From: Streptomyces sp. NBC_00154
GTDB taxonomy: Bacteria; Actinomycetota; Actinomycetes; Streptomycetales; Streptomycetaceae
DNA length: 64,000 nucleotides
Assembly: GCF_026342835.1 (NCBI RefSeq)
Contig: NZ_JAPEMI010000001.1
Location: 2,052,501 to 2,116,500, forward strand
Direction: 5' to 3'
The position numbers and the translations under genes were made by a program. A model generated the notes under the pieces. The model was not told where the DNA came from and searched no databases. It saw only the letters and a list, made by a program, of their open reading frames with translations. Shown here piece after piece: positions 44,131 through 53,828 of this stretch (positions are counted from its first letter, which is position 1; each line of letters starts with the position of its first letter).

Positions 44131-44326
44131 GATCGCTCCTTGTTGAGGGTGTCTTCTTGGTAGGTGCCCCGTGGGGGCCGCGACCCGGATGCTTCGTAGC
44201 CGCTCATCCGGTGCCGACCGCACTCATTTGATCATCCGACCGATTCGCCCATATGTCCAGGGGGCCGCCCACGTGAGCATCGCCACTCGAGTTCGCAACC
44301 TACGGTGGCGTAGGTAGCATGCCGAC

Positions 44327-45049
44327 ATGACTGCTGCCGCCGCGCCCGAACCAGCCGAGGCCGAACCCGAGGTCGCACCAGCCGGGCTCGACCCGGCCGA
44401 GGCGGCGCCGTTCCCGGTGAAGCCACACCTGCGCGGCTGGCTGCACGCCGGAATGTTCCCCGCGGTGCTGATCGCGGGAATCGTGCTGATCGCGCTCACG
44501 GACAGCACCCGCGGCCGGATCGCCTGCGGCATCTACATCGTGACCGCATGCCTGCTCTTCGGAGTGAGCGCGGTCTACCACCGCGGCACATGGGGTCCAC
44601 GCGGCGAGGCGGTGCTGCGCCGGCTCGACCACGCCAACATCTTCCTGATCATCGCGGGCACCTACACACCACTGACCCTGCTGCTGCTCCCGGAGTCGAC
44701 CGGGCGCCCGCTGCTGTGGGCGGTCTGGGCGGCGGCCGTGGCCGGCATCGCCTTCCGGGTGTTCTGGGTCGGCGCCCCCCGCTGGCTCTACACGCCCTGC
44801 TACATAGCGATGGGATGGGCGGCGGTCTTCTTCCTGCCCGACTTCATGCGCACCGGCGGGATCGCGGTGCTCGTCCTGGTGATCGTCGGCGGGCTGCTCT
44901 ACAGCGCCGGCGGCGTCATCTACGGAATCAAACGGCCCAACCCGTCACCCCGATGGTTCGGCTTCCACGAGGTCTTCCACTCGCTGACCCTGGCGGCGTT
45001 CGTCGTGCACTACGTCGGCATCTCGCTCGTGGCGTACAACCACAGCTGA
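44327..45049 (+). CDS. Hemolysin III/PAQR-family membrane protein
   Basis: 240 residues: an Ala/Glu/Pro-rich cytoplasmic start of about 30 residues, then seven membrane helices. Family marks include the Ser-x3-His motif in GVSAVYHRG, the Asp-His in LRRLDHANIFLIIAGTYTP, and the His pair near the end (FGFHEVFHSLTLAAFVVHY) that together form the zinc site of the PAQR fold. Members are likely membrane hydrolases or regulate membrane lipid state; true haemolysis is not implied. Confidence 0.92.
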   Translation: MTAAAAPEPAEAEPEVAPAGLDPAEAAPFPVKPHLRGWLHAGMFPAVLIAGIVLIALTDSTRGRIACGIYIVTACLLFGVSAVYHRGTWGPRGEAVLRRLDHANIFLIIAGTYTPLTLLLLPESTGRPLLWAVWAAAVAGIAFRVFWVGAPRWLYTPCYIAMGWAAVFFLPDFMRTGGIAVLVLVIVGGLLYSAGGVIYGIKRPNPSPRWFGFHEVFHSLTLAAFVVHYVGISLVAYNHS

Positions 45050-45072
45050 GCGCCCTTCCCCTCCTGCCCCTC

Positions 45073-45102
45073 AGTGGCCGCGGCCCGAAAGCCGCGGCCA
45101 CT
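45073..45102 (+). terminator. Hairpin after the hemolysin III gene
   Basis: Perfect 12-bp arms (AGTGGCCGCGGC and complement), 6-base loop, followed by TTT. Confidence 0.85.
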
Positions 45103-45171
45103 TTGCATGCCACCGCTCCGGCCCGGACCGGTGGACGCCCGCATGGCCCCGGAACCCGTCGATGCCCGACA

Positions 45172-45813
45172 ATGGCGATCATGGCCGCCACCTCCCGTAC
45201 CTCGCCTCCCACCTCCGTCGAGGCGCAGCCCCGGCCGGGGCTGCGCGAACGGAAGAAGCTCAAGACCAGGACGGCGATCCGACGCTCGACGTACCGGCTG
45301 ATAGCCGAGCAGGGGTACGACGCGACCACGATCGAGCAGATCGCGGAGGCGGCCGAGGTGTCGCCGAGCACCGTCTTCCGGTACTTCGCGACCAAGGAGG
45401 ACATCGTCCTCACCGACGAGTACGACCCCCTCATGGAAGCGGAGCTGCGCAACCGCCCCGCGGACGAACCGCCGCTGCAGTCACTGCGGTTCGTCGTGAC
45501 GGAGGCACTGGCGGCGCTCCTCACCACCGAGGAGGAGGAACTTCGCCGGCGCACCCGGCTGATGGTGGAGGTGCCCGCGATCCGGGCGCGGATGTCGCAG
45601 ACCATGTCGGACACCGCGAAGGCCCTGGCCCGGGTACTCGCCGACCGCAGCGGCCGCAGCGCCGACGACCTGCAGGTCCGGGTGTTCATCGCGGCGGTGC
45701 TGGGGGCGCTGCGCGAGGTGACGCTGTACTGGGGCGAGCACGGTCAGGAAGGTGACCTGATCGCGATGGTCGACCAGGCCCTGGACACGCTCGAGGGCGG
45801 CCTGAAACTCTGA
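45172..45813 (+). CDS. TetR-family transcriptional regulator
   Basis: 213 residues from the ATG at 45172 (another ATG at 45181; neither has a strong ribosome site). HTH at about 25-75: KLKTRTAIRRSTYRLIAEQGYDATTIEQIAEAAEVSPSTVFRYFATKEDIV, a clear TetR pattern. The rest is the helical ligand domain with Arg/Glu-rich helices. Targets unknown; the neighbouring genes are separated by terminators or face away. Confidence 0.88.
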   Translation: MAIMAATSRTSPPTSVEAQPRPGLRERKKLKTRTAIRRSTYRLIAEQGYDATTIEQIAEAAEVSPSTVFRYFATKEDIVLTDEYDPLMEAELRNRPADEPPLQSLRFVVTEALAALLTTEEEELRRRTRLMVEVPAIRARMSQTMSDTAKALARVLADRSGRSADDLQVRVFIAAVLGALREVTLYWGEHGQEGDLIAMVDQALDTLEGGLKL

Positions 45814-45851
45814 CGCCTCCGGCGCGGTCGACCCGGGTGACCGAGCCCGGT

Positions 45852-47867
45852 TCACTCCCCGAGCTTCCGCGCCAGCTCCTGCGCATCCGTCGTCGGCGCA
45901 TCGCACACAAAGTGCCGGCAGACGTATGCGGTCGGCGCTCCGTCCACCATCGGCCGGTCCGCCAGCAGCGGAAACTCCGTACCGCCCGCCGCACCCGCCG
46001 CGACCACCGCCCCCGGTGCCCGCCCCAGCAGCGCCGTGCGGTGCAGTTCGCCGCCGACCGGACCGGCGACCGCCACCTCGCGCGGACCGTCGAGCAACGC
46101 CTCCGCGACCGCGAGTCCCCACCCGATGAACCGCGGCACCCGCGGCCCGAGCGCCTTCACCACCCCCAGCGCACCCTCCGCGGCGGTGCGATGGGCCTCC
46201 GAGCCGGTGTGTGCCGCGTAGGAGAGCAGCGCCCCGGCCGCCGCCGTCCAGCCCGCCGGGGTCGCACTGTCGGTGGGGTCCTGCGGGCGGCGGATCAGCT
46301 GTTCCGCGTCGTCCGCCGTGTCGTACAGCTGCCCGCCCTCGCCGGTGAAGTGCTGGAGCACGATGTCGAGCAGGAAGCCGGCGAACTCCAGCCAGACACC
46401 CTCGCCGGTGACGGCGGCCAGCGCGAGGAAACCCTCCGCGACATCGCCGTAGTCCTCCAGCACCCCGGCGTTGTCTCCCGTCCGGCCGTCCTTGGACGTC
46501 CGGGCCAGCCGGGCGACGTCACCCATATGGACCCGGACCAGCAGGTCGGCCGCCTCGGTGGCGCGCTCGATCAGATCGGGACGGTCGAAGTACGCCCCGG
46601 CCTCGGCGAGCGCGGCGATCGCCAGACCGTTCCAGGCCGCCACCACCTTGTCGTCCCGTCCGGGACGCGCCCGCCCCTCGCGGGCCGCGAGCAGCCGGGC
46701 CCGTACATCGGCGGCCCGGTCCGCATCCACCGCCAGGTCGGTACGCGGCAGTTGCAGCACGGAGGCGCCCTCCTCGAAAGTGCCCTCCTCCGTCACCCCG
46801 AAGTGTTCGGCGGCGAACGCGGCGTCCTCCTCACCCAGCACCTCGCGCAGCTGCGCGGGCGTCCACACGTAGTACGCGCCCTCGACGTGCCTGCCGCCGC
46901 TGTCCTCGCTGTCCGCGTCGAGCGCGGAGGCGAACCCCCCCTCCGCGGTCCGCAGCTCCCGCACCATGAAGTCGGCGGTCTCCAGCGCGACCCGACGGGC
47001 CAGCTCGGACCCCGTCGCCCGCCACAGATGGGCGTACACCCGGCAGAGCAGCGCGTTGTCATACAGCATCTTTTCGAAGTGCGGCACGACCCATTCCCGG
47101 TCCACCGAGTACCGGGCGAACCCGCCGGCGAGCTGGTCGTACATCCCGCCCCTGGCCATCGCCTCACAGGTGTCGGCGGCCATCTGGAGGGCGCCCTCGG
47201 CGCCGGTGCGCGCGTGGTGGCGCAGCAGGAACTCGATCGTCATGGACGGCGGGAACTTCGGGGCGCCACCGAAGCCGCCGTGCTTCTCGTCGTACTCACG
47301 GCTCAGCCCGAGCAACGCCTGCGCCGGCTCCGACTCGCCCGGCAGCCCCTCCCCGCCGTGCGCCAGCGAGCGGCCTCCCAGTTCGCGGACGATGCGCCCG
47401 GCGACCTCGTTGACCTCGTCGGGGCGGTCGGTCCAGGCGGAGACGACACCTTCGAGCACCTGGCGGAAGGACGGCATACCGTGGCGGGGCTCGGGCGGGA
47501 AGTACGTACCGAAGTAGAAGGGCTCGGCGTCGGCGGTCAGGAAGACGGTCATCGGCCAGCCGCCCTGACCGGTCGCGGCCTGCACGGCCTCCATGTACAC
47601 GGCGTCGACGTCGGGCCGCTCCTCGCGGTCGACCTTCACCGGGACGAAGTGCGCGTTCAGATACGCGGCGACCTCCTCGTCCTCGAAAGACTCGTGCGCC
47701 ATGACATGGCACCAATGACAGCTCGCATAGCCGACGCTCAGCAGCACCGGCACGTTCCGATTGCGCGCCTCCTGGAACGCCTCGGGCGACCACGGCCACC
47801 AGTCGACCGGATTGTCCGCGTGCTGAAGGAGATACGGCGAGGTGACCTGCGCGAGTCGATTGGACAT
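45852..47867 (-). CDS. DUF255 thioredoxin-fold protein with (alpha/alpha)6 barrel (YyaL/SSP411 family)
   Basis: 671 residues from the ATG at 47867. N-terminal DUF255 thioredoxin-like domain: [17 protein letters not shown], then CxxC motif CHWC in [16 protein letters not shown]. The remainder has the layout of an N-acylglucosamine-epimerase-like alpha barrel ([30 protein letters not shown]-rich [14 protein letters not shown]). Widely conserved from bacteria to mammals (SPATA20) but its reaction is not known. Divergent to the STAND gene. Confidence 0.9.
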   Translation of the reverse strand: MSNRLAQVTSPYLLQHADNPVDWWPWSPEAFQEARNRNVPVLLSVGYASCHWCHVMAHESFEDEEVAAYLNAHFVPVKVDREERPDVDAVYMEAVQAATGQGGWPMTVFLTADAEPFYFGTYFPPEPRHGMPSFRQVLEGVVSAWTDRPDEVNEVAGRIVRELGGRSLAHGGEGLPGESEPAQALLGLSREYDEKHGGFGGAPKFPPSMTIEFLLRHHARTGAEGALQMAADTCEAMARGGMYDQLAGGFARYSVDREWVVPHFEKMLYDNALLCRVYAHLWRATGSELARRVALETADFMVRELRTAEGGFASALDADSEDSGGRHVEGAYYVWTPAQLREVLGEEDAAFAAEHFGVTEEGTFEEGASVLQLPRTDLAVDADRAADVRARLLAAREGRARPGRDDKVVAAWNGLAIAALAEAGAYFDRPDLIERATEAADLLVRVHMGDVARLARTSKDGRTGDNAGVLEDYGDVAEGFLALAAVTGEGVWLEFAGFLLDIVLQHFTGEGGQLYDTADDAEQLIRRPQDPTDSATPAGWTAAAGALLSYAAHTGSEAHRTAAEGALGVVKALGPRVPRFIGWGLAVAEALLDGPREVAVAGPVGGELHRTALLGRAPGAVVAAGAAGGTEFPLLADRPMVDGAPTAYVCRHFVCDAPTTDAQELARKLGE

Positions 47868-48028
47868 ACCCCCATCCTTGCGCACCGGGCGAAGCTGCTG
47901 CGGCACGCCACGGGCCAGGGCCGTGACTCGCACCCCGGGCCGTCACGGCCGGTCCCCTCGCTCTCTCGCGCTCAGCCGCCCCACACAGGACACTTGTCCC
48001 GAACCGAAGCTCTCGGAGGGGGACGAAC

Positions 48029-51000
48029 ATGCGGGACAGCCACCGGGCCGAAGCCGAACGGCTGTTGGTACGCGCCGTGGAGGAAGAGGTACGCCGATCG
48101 GGCGGCCGGACCGACGCCGCGACGCTGATGGCGCGCGGGCGGGCCGCCCTCGATTCCCTGGTGGCCGACGCGGGCGAGGAGTACGCCTCGTACGTCCAGG
48201 CACTCGACGCGATGGAGGCCGGGCAGCAGCCCCTGTCGCAGCGATTCAGTAAAACGACGATGGGAACTCCCCTGCTGGTGACGGGAGTTGCTGCAGCTGC
48301 CGCATTCTGCGCGGATGTCGCGCTCGGCACTGCGGCCGGGCCGGCGCTCGGCGCGGGCGCCGTCGTCGCCGTCGCGGGCGCCGCGACCACCGTCGCCAAG
48401 GTGACCGCCTCGCACTGGCCCGCCGCCCATCGGAAGGCGGGTGCGCTGGGTCAGCCCGGCGGCCCCGAGCAGCTGCGGCTGCAGTGGCTGGCGGCGCTGG
48501 AGGTGCGGGGCATACGCCCGTTCCTGGACCAGCAGCGGATCCTGACCGCGTCGTCCCGTGCGCCGAAGAAGAAGGCCGCCACCGTCGTGCCGCAGCTGCG
48601 CGGCGGGGACCGCAGTGCGGCGGCGCGCACCCGGTCGTTGCTCGGCCAGTCCTTCAGTCATCTGCCCGCCCCCGACGGGCCGTTCGCGGGTCGCCGGCCC
48701 GAGCTGGCGCAGATCGCCCGGTGGGTGCACGCGGCCCGGGCCTCGACGGAGACGAAGCCGACCGTCGTCGTGCTGCACGGCGAGCCCGGTTCCGGCCGCA
48801 CCACCCTCGCCGTACGGGCGGCACACGAACTGAAGGACCAGTTCCGGGGCGCCTGCGTGGTGGATCTGCGCTCTGACGTCACCGGCGAGAACCCGCTGCC
48901 GACCCGTGACGCACTGCTGCATCTGCTGAACCGCCTGGGCGCGCCCCGCGAGCAGCTGCTGTTCCGGGACGGGGTCTCCCCCGGTCGAGAGGGGTCGAAA
49001 GCCTGGGGTAGGTCCTCCGGGGAGCAGCAGGTGCGACGGCTCGGCGAGCTGTACCACCAGCATCTGACCGGTACGCCGGTGACGGTCGTCCTCGACGACG
49101 CCGGCGACCCGGCGCAGGTCCGCACGCTCATCCCCGAGCGCTCCGACAGCCTGGTCCTGGTCACCGCCCGCGCGCCCCTGGACCTGCCCGCCGACATCCC
49201 GGCCTGGGTGCACCAGCTGCCGGTGGGGCCTCTGGACGCGGCGGGCGCGGAGGAGTTGCTGCGCGCGTCGGCCGAGGAGCAGGAGCTGGGGCCGTACGAC
49301 TCCCAGTCGACCGACACCATCACCGAGCTGTGCGGCGGCCTGCCGCTGGCGCTGCGCGTCGCGGGGTCCTCGCTCGGGGCGCGTACCCGCAGCTCGCTGG
49401 CCACCGATCTCGCCGCGTACGGTCCGGTCGCCCCCGTCGAGCGGACCCTGTGGCTGCGCTACACCGACCAGTCCGAGCAGGCGCGGCGGCTGCTGCGCCG
49501 GCTCGCGCTGGCCGGGCGTGCCAGCCTGGGCGCGGCGGCGGCCGCGGCGCTGCTGTCCGCCGAGGAGCAGGAGGCGCAGCGGCTGCTGACGGTCCTGTGC
49601 CGGGCCGGGCTCCTCGATCATGTGCGGGGCTCGCGTTACCGGTTGCACGATCTGGTACGGGGCTTCGCCCTGGCCCGGCTGCTCGACGAGGAGGGGGCGG
49701 CGGACCGTACGGCCGCGCAGGAGCGGCTGATCCACAACTATGCGGAGCTCGCCGGTGCGGTGATCCGGATGGTGGACGGCAAGATGTCGACCCGGGCGGG
49801 GCAGTTCGGCTCGCACGGCTTCGCCTCGCTGGACGCGGCGCTGCGCTGGCTGGACGACGAGTCGAGCTTCATCACCTCCGCGCTGCGGCATGCGGAGGGC
49901 GTCGACCAGGGGGCCGTGCTGGATCTGCTGGGCGCGCTGTGCGACTACTGCCTGCTGCGCGGCGACCTCTACCGGCTGGGCGAGATCAGTGAGTTGACGC
50001 AGGCCGTCGACCAGGGGCTGCTCGAGCGGTCGGTCCAGTGGCGTACCGGTATCGCGGCCCGGCAGCTCGGTGAGCTGGACAAGGCCCGTACCACCCTGTC
50101 CTCGGTCGTCGGCCTCTACCGTGAGGCGCAGAACGAGGCGGGCACCGCGCTGGCGCTGTGCTCGCTCGGCATCACCCTGCACCACCAGGGCAATCTGACC
50201 GAGGCGGCGGTGCGGCTGCGCGAGGCGATCGGGCTGCAGTCCTCGGACGAGCAGGCCGCGGACCGGGCGTGGTCGCTGCATGCGCTGGCCGCCGTCGAGC
50301 GTGACCGCGGTCGTCTCGCCGAGGCTTTGGCCCTCCTCGACACGGCGCTGATCCTCCACCGCGAGGGCGAGTCGCTGCACGGCGAGGCGTGGGCGCGGTT
50401 CCAGCTGGGTCAGACCCTGCTGCGGATGGGCGATGTGGCGGGGGCCGACGAGGCGCTGCGCACGGCACTGGATCTGTACGGCCGCACCCGTGACGAGCGC
50501 GGCGAGGCCTGGGCGCTGACCCAGCTGGCGCGTGCCCGGCTGCTCGACGGGGACGCGGCCCCGGCGGTCGACGAGCTGCGCCGGGCGCTGTCCCTGCACC
50601 GGGACAGCGAGGACGCGCGGGGCGAGGCGTGGACGCTGTACTACCTGGGGCAGGCCCTGGAGGAGACCGGCGACACCGATCAGGCGGTTCGGGAGCTGGA
50701 GCGGGCGCGCACGATGTTCTCCCGGATGCGGGATGTGTACGGGCTGGCGTGTGCCCGGCACCACTCGGGCCGGGTCACCCGCGACCAGCGGGCCGCCCAG
50801 ACCGGCAATCTGCGTAACTCCGGCTTCGCCCGGCAGCTGTTGGTCGACGCCCGGGCCGACTTCCGGCGGATCGGTGTCGCCCACGGCGAGGCGTGGACGT
50901 GTCTCGAGCTGGTTCTGATCGACGCGGGTAACAACCGCGCGCCGCAGGCGCTGGCCCTGTGCGACGAGGCGGCGCAGTTGTTCGACTCGTACGGCGACAC

Positions 51001-51286
51001 GCGGGGCGCCGACTGGGCCCGTTTCCTGCGCTGCACACTGCTGCCGTACGCGTCGGCCGGTGGCACGGAGGTGGGCACGGTGGTGGCTCAGCAGGAACTC
51101 GCCGACCTGCTCGGGGCCGGCCGTCCGACCCGCGACAGCAAGCTGGAGGACTGCGCGGAGGCGTTCACGGTGGTCCTGAACCGCGGGGTCGACCTGGAGG
51201 ACGGCTGGCAGGCCTGGCGCCTGGGCATGACGCCGACCCGCCACGCCCGCGAAATCATGGGCGTACCGGTGGGGGCGAGGTCGTAG
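48029..51286 (+). CDS. Membrane-associated STAND/NB-ARC protein with C-terminal TPRs
   Basis: 1085 residues; GGAGGGGG before the ATG. About 1-75 helical. Residues 78-130 are hydrophobic (LVTGVAAAAAFCADVAL, AGAVVAVAGAATTVA) and may place it at the membrane. NB-ARC module about 225-560: GEPGSGRTTL (251-260) has Arg257 where the Walker A Lys belongs, Walker B TVVLDDAGD, GxP-type GLPLALRVAG. A winged-helix segment follows (YRLHDLVRGFALARL). Residues 640-1040 carry seven or more TPR-like repeats (ALCSLGITLHHQGNLTEAAV...). Such proteins are signal-sensing scaffolds; the ligand and output are not evident. Confidence 0.85.
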   Translation: MRDSHRAEAERLLVRAVEEEVRRSGGRTDAATLMARGRAALDSLVADAGEEYASYVQALDAMEAGQQPLSQRFSKTTMGTPLLVTGVAAAAAFCADVALGTAAGPALGAGAVVAVAGAATTVAKVTASHWPAAHRKAGALGQPGGPEQLRLQWLAALEVRGIRPFLDQQRILTASSRAPKKKAATVVPQLRGGDRSAAARTRSLLGQSFSHLPAPDGPFAGRRPELAQIARWVHAARASTETKPTVVVLHGEPGSGRTTLAVRAAHELKDQFRGACVVDLRSDVTGENPLPTRDALLHLLNRLGAPREQLLFRDGVSPGREGSKAWGRSSGEQQVRRLGELYHQHLTGTPVTVVLDDAGDPAQVRTLIPERSDSLVLVTARAPLDLPADIPAWVHQLPVGPLDAAGAEELLRASAEEQELGPYDSQSTDTITELCGGLPLALRVAGSSLGARTRSSLATDLAAYGPVAPVERTLWLRYTDQSEQARRLLRRLALAGRASLGAAAAAALLSAEEQEAQRLLTVLCRAGLLDHVRGSRYRLHDLVRGFALARLLDEEGAADRTAAQERLIHNYAELAGAVIRMVDGKMSTRAGQFGSHGFASLDAALRWLDDESSFITSALRHAEGVDQGAVLDLLGALCDYCLLRGDLYRLGEISELTQAVDQGLLERSVQWRTGIAARQLGELDKARTTLSSVVGLYREAQNEAGTALALCSLGITLHHQGNLTEAAVRLREAIGLQSSDEQAADRAWSLHALAAVERDRGRLAEALALLDTALILHREGESLHGEAWARFQLGQTLLRMGDVAGADEALRTALDLYGRTRDERGEAWALTQLARARLLDGDAAPAVDELRRALSLHRDSEDARGEAWTLYYLGQALEETGDTDQAVRELERARTMFSRMRDVYGLACARHHSGRVTRDQRAAQTGNLRNSGFARQLLVDARADFRRIGVAHGEAWTCLELVLIDAGNNRAPQALALCDEAAQLFDSYGDTRGADWARFLRCTLLPYASAGGTEVGTVVAQQELADLLGAGRPTRDSKLEDCAEAFTVVLNRGVDLEDGWQAWRLGMTPTRHAREIMGVPVGARS

Positions 51287-51322
51287 GACGGGGCCGAGGC
51301 CTCTTGCCGGGCACTCGTATGT

Positions 51323-51354
51323 GCCGGACGGGCGGTGGATCAAGCCCGTCCGGC
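51323..51354. terminator. Hairpin between convergent genes
   Basis: Perfect 11-bp arms (GCCGGACGGGC and complement), 10-base loop, 37 bases after the STAND gene and 17 before the end of the small membrane protein gene; could serve both strands. Confidence 0.75.
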
Positions 51355-51370
51355 GGGTGGGGACAGAGCG

Positions 51371-51619
51371 CTACCGGGCGCGCCCGGCCCCGGTTCCCGG
51401 TGTCCCGGCGTCGGCGGACACCGCGTCGGGATCCGGTGCCTCCTCGAAGTTCACCTTGCCCATGTGCCGGTTCATGGACTTCATCAGCAGCCACACGCCC
51501 ACCGCGAGCGCCGCGAAGACGATGAAGCCGAGGACGCCGGGTGTCACCTTGTTCTTGTCGAATTCCTCGGCGAGAGGAATGACGTGGGTCAGTGCCTGGG
51601 TCGCGTACATATCAGGCAT
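51371..51619 (-). CDS. Small single-pass membrane protein next to mca
   Basis: 82 residues if read from the ATG at 51619, overlapping the mca stop by 8 bases; the ATG at 51610 is possible too. One helix VLGFIVFAALAVGVWLLM followed by the conserved-looking segment KSMNRHMGKVNFEE and an acidic, Ala/Gly end. Short proteins of this type recur beside mca in Streptomyces as I recall. Function unknown. Confidence 0.7.
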   Translation of the reverse strand: MPDMYATQALTHVIPLAEEFDKNKVTPGVLGFIVFAALAVGVWLLMKSMNRHMGKVNFEEAPDPDAVSADAGTPGTGAGRAR

Positions 51620-52493
51620 TGTCGCGGATGCCCGCGAAGAGGTCGCTCTCGGGGAGGGACGTATCGACGAGAGACTTCGCCAGCTCGTACTCCTCGGTCG
51701 GCCAGACCTCCCGCTGGATGTCCATCGGAACCCGGAACCAGCCGCCGTCGGGGTCGATCTGGGTGGCGTGCGCGATCAGCGCCTTGTCCCGGATCTCGAA
51801 GAACTCGGCGCACGGAACGTGCGTGGTCAGCGTCCGCTCGACGCGCTCGAACTCCTTCCAGCGCTCCAGCCACTCGCCGTACGGCGACTCCAGGCCGCGG
51901 GCGAGCAGCGCCTCGTGCAGCGCCACCGTGCGCGGACGGTTGAAGCCCTGGTTGTAGTAGAGCTTCTGCGGCTGCCAGGCCGGGCCGAACTCCACCTCGG
52001 GGAACGTCTCGGTGTCCGCGGCGCCGTCGAACGCGATCACCGAGATCTTGTGGGTCATGATGTGGTCGGGGTGGGGGTACCCGCCGTTCTCGTCGTACGT
52101 GGTGACGACGTGCGGACGGAACGCGCGGATGCTCCGGACGAGACGCGCCGCCGCCTTCTCGTCGTCCTCCAGTGCGAAGCAGCCCTCGGGCAGCGGCGGC
52201 AGCGGGTCGCCCTCGGGCAGTCCGGAGTCGACGAAGCCGAGCCACTCCTGCTTGACGCCCAGGATCTCCCGGGCCTCGTCCATCTCCTTCTTGCGCACCT
52301 CGTGGATGTGCTCCTCGATGTACGCGTCGCCCTGGAGTTTCGGGTTGAGGATGGAGCCGCGCTCGCCGCCCGTGCAGGTCACGACCAGCACGTCCACCCC
52401 CTCGGACACATACTTGGCCATGGTGGCCGCGCCCTTGCTCGACTCGTCGTCGGGGTGGGCGTGTACGGCCATCAGTCGAAGCTGCTCAGTCAA
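51612..52493 (-). CDS. mca: Mycothiol conjugate amidase
   Basis: 293 residues from the TTG at 52493, chosen since it yields the normal N-terminus (TEQLRLMAVHAHPDDESSKG) and has GAGGAT upstream. LmbE/PIG-L fold: zinc ligands His11... HAHPDDE (11-17) and a second motif GGYPHPDHIMTH. Cleaves mycothiol S-conjugates to a mercapturic acid and glucosaminyl inositol, which clears alkylating agents and some own antibiotics from the cytoplasm. Diverges from the DUF4307 and greA genes. Confidence 0.95.
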   Translation of the reverse strand: MTEQLRLMAVHAHPDDESSKGAATMAKYVSEGVDVLVVTCTGGERGSILNPKLQGDAYIEEHIHEVRKKEMDEAREILGVKQEWLGFVDSGLPEGDPLPPLPEGCFALEDDEKAAARLVRSIRAFRPHVVTTYDENGGYPHPDHIMTHKISVIAFDGAADTETFPEVEFGPAWQPQKLYYNQGFNRPRTVALHEALLARGLESPYGEWLERWKEFERVERTLTTHVPCAEFFEIRDKALIAHATQIDPDGGWFRVPMDIQREVWPTEEYELAKSLVDTSLPESDLFAGIRDNA

Positions 52494-52646
52494 GACTCGA
52501 TCCTCAGTGATTGGTCGCCATTGAGTGGTGCCGTCCCGTAGGGACGTCGGTGCGGGGTGGCGGTCGGGCTGCGGGTGGCAGACTTCTATAGTGACCGAAG
52601 CCGGGGGTGGAAAATTCCGCGATCCCCCGGTACGGAAGGAACAATC

Positions 52647-53063
52647 ATGACTGCGGTGCGTGAAGCACTTCCGGAGGGCCGCTACGGGCGCTCCGCGGAC
52701 GAGCGCGCGGACCGCAAGCTCAGAATCATCGGCTCGGTGCTGGGCGTCGCGCTGCTCGGCGTGGTCGGCTGGATCGGTTACGGCTACGTGGCGGGTCAGG
52801 AGATCAGCGCCGAGGTGATCAAGTTCAAGATCGCCTCGGACGACCGGGTCGACGTCCACCTGGAGGTTCGCAAGGACCGGGACGCGAAGGGCTACTGCAC
52901 GCTCCGCTCGCAGCGCGTGGACGGCGACGACGTGGCCCGCAAGGACATCCGGTTCGACGACCGCTCCGACCGGATCGACCGGATCGTCTCGTTGCGTACG
53001 ACGTCGCGGGCGACCAGCGTGGAGCTGCTGGGCTGCACCGCCGACGGCGGGGCGTCGCGTTGA
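52647..53063 (+). CDS. DUF4307 membrane protein
   Basis: 138 residues, ribosome site GGAAGGA. Cytoplasmic start with RYGRSADERADRKLRIIG, one helix VLGVALLGVVGWIGYGYVA, then an extracellular beta-rich domain (EVIKFKIASDDRVDVHLEVRKD) containing two Cys (GYCTLRS and LGCTADG). The DUF4307 family is actinobacterial and typically lies between mca and greA, as here. Function not known. Confidence 0.88.
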   Translation: MTAVREALPEGRYGRSADERADRKLRIIGSVLGVALLGVVGWIGYGYVAGQEISAEVIKFKIASDDRVDVHLEVRKDRDAKGYCTLRSQRVDGDDVARKDIRFDDRSDRIDRIVSLRTTSRATSVELLGCTADGGASR

Positions 53064-53212
53064 CCGCCACGGACCGGCTCCGACCTGCGGTTATCGTCCC
53101 TGACCTGCGTTGACGCGGTCGTAGCGGTTTACCTTCTCCCCCTTTTCCTGCGGAATTGTTAGGCTCGTGGTTTCGCCCACCCGTGGAGGCACATGCTTCT
53201 GGGTAGGGCGAT

Positions 53213-53256
53213 GCTTTGTATTCCCAGTACCGACGCTTTGTATTTCCAGTACCGAC
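53213..53256 (+). repeat. 22-base tandem repeat in the greA upstream region
   Basis: Two adjacent copies of a 22-base unit beginning GCTTTGTATT and ending CCAGTACCGAC (53213-53234 and 53235-53256). They differ at one base (C/T at the eleventh position). The second ends just before the ribosome site of greA. Confidence 0.75.
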
Positions 53257-53267
53257 TAGGAGCACCT

Positions 53268-53765
53268 GTGACCCAGACCAGCGAAAACGTCACCTGGCTC
53301 ACGCAGGAGGCGTACAACCAGCTCAAGGCCGAGCTGGAGTACCTGTCTGGTCCCGCGCGCACGGAGATCGCCGTAAAGATCGCGGCGGCCCGTGAGGAGG
53401 GTGACCTCCGGGAGAACGGCGGGTACCACGCGGCCAAGGAGGAGCAGGGCAAGATGGAGTTGCGGGTGCGCCAGCTCACCCAGCTCCTGGAGCATGCGAA
53501 GGTCGGCGAGGCCCCCGCCGACGACGGCGTGGTCGAGCCCGGCATGGTCGTCACCATCGCGTTCGACGGCGATCTCGACGACACCATGACGTTCCTGCTC
53601 GCCTCCCGCGAGTACGCGAGCGCGGACATCGAGACGTACTCCCCGCAGTCCCCGCTCGGTTCCGGCGTGAACGGCAAGAAGATGGGCGAGGACGCCGAGT
53701 ACGAGCTGCCGAACGGCAAGAAGGCCTCGGTGAAGATCCTCGAGGCGAAGCCGTACACGGGCTGA
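53268..53765 (+). CDS. greA: Transcription elongation factor GreA
   Basis: 165 residues from the GTG at 53268 (AGGAGC upstream). N-terminal coiled coil with the acidic tip AAAREEGDLRENGGYHAAKEEQ, whose Asp/Glu pair reaches the polymerase active site and triggers RNA cleavage in backtracked complexes. C-terminal FKBP-like domain ends with NGKKASVKILEAKPYTG. Normal length and all key residues. Strong terminator downstream. Confidence 0.96.
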   Translation: MTQTSENVTWLTQEAYNQLKAELEYLSGPARTEIAVKIAAAREEGDLRENGGYHAAKEEQGKMELRVRQLTQLLEHAKVGEAPADDGVVEPGMVVTIAFDGDLDDTMTFLLASREYASADIETYSPQSPLGSGVNGKKMGEDAEYELPNGKKASVKILEAKPYTG

Positions 53766-53780
53766 CCCGCCACACCTGTA

Positions 53781-53827
53781 GGCAGCAAGGAGCCCCGGCC
53801 GCGGGACGGCCGGGGCTCCTTGCTGCC
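53781..53827. terminator. Bidirectional 21-bp hairpin between greA and the ABC permease gene
   Basis: Perfect 21-bp stem from 53781-53801 and 53807-53827 (starts GGCAGCAAGGAG) with a 5-base loop. It lies 15 bases after greA and touches the end of the convergent permease gene, so it can terminate both. Confidence 0.9.
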
Positions 53828-53828
53828 C

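Noticed and set aside
42181..44163. 660-codon plus-strand frame over pckG
   Set aside because: Antisense to a highly conserved enzyme, His/Gly/Arg-rich.
47919..47950. Inverted repeat GGCCGTGAC / GTCACGGCC between the DUF255 and STAND genes as a terminator
   Set aside because: It lies between divergent genes, where no terminator is expected, and the long loop makes an operator uncertain.
47972..51343. Open frame of 1123 codons on the minus strand
   Set aside because: It is the antisense shadow of the STAND/TPR gene, which has strong motifs and a ribosome site; its product is Arg/Gln/Gly-rich noise.
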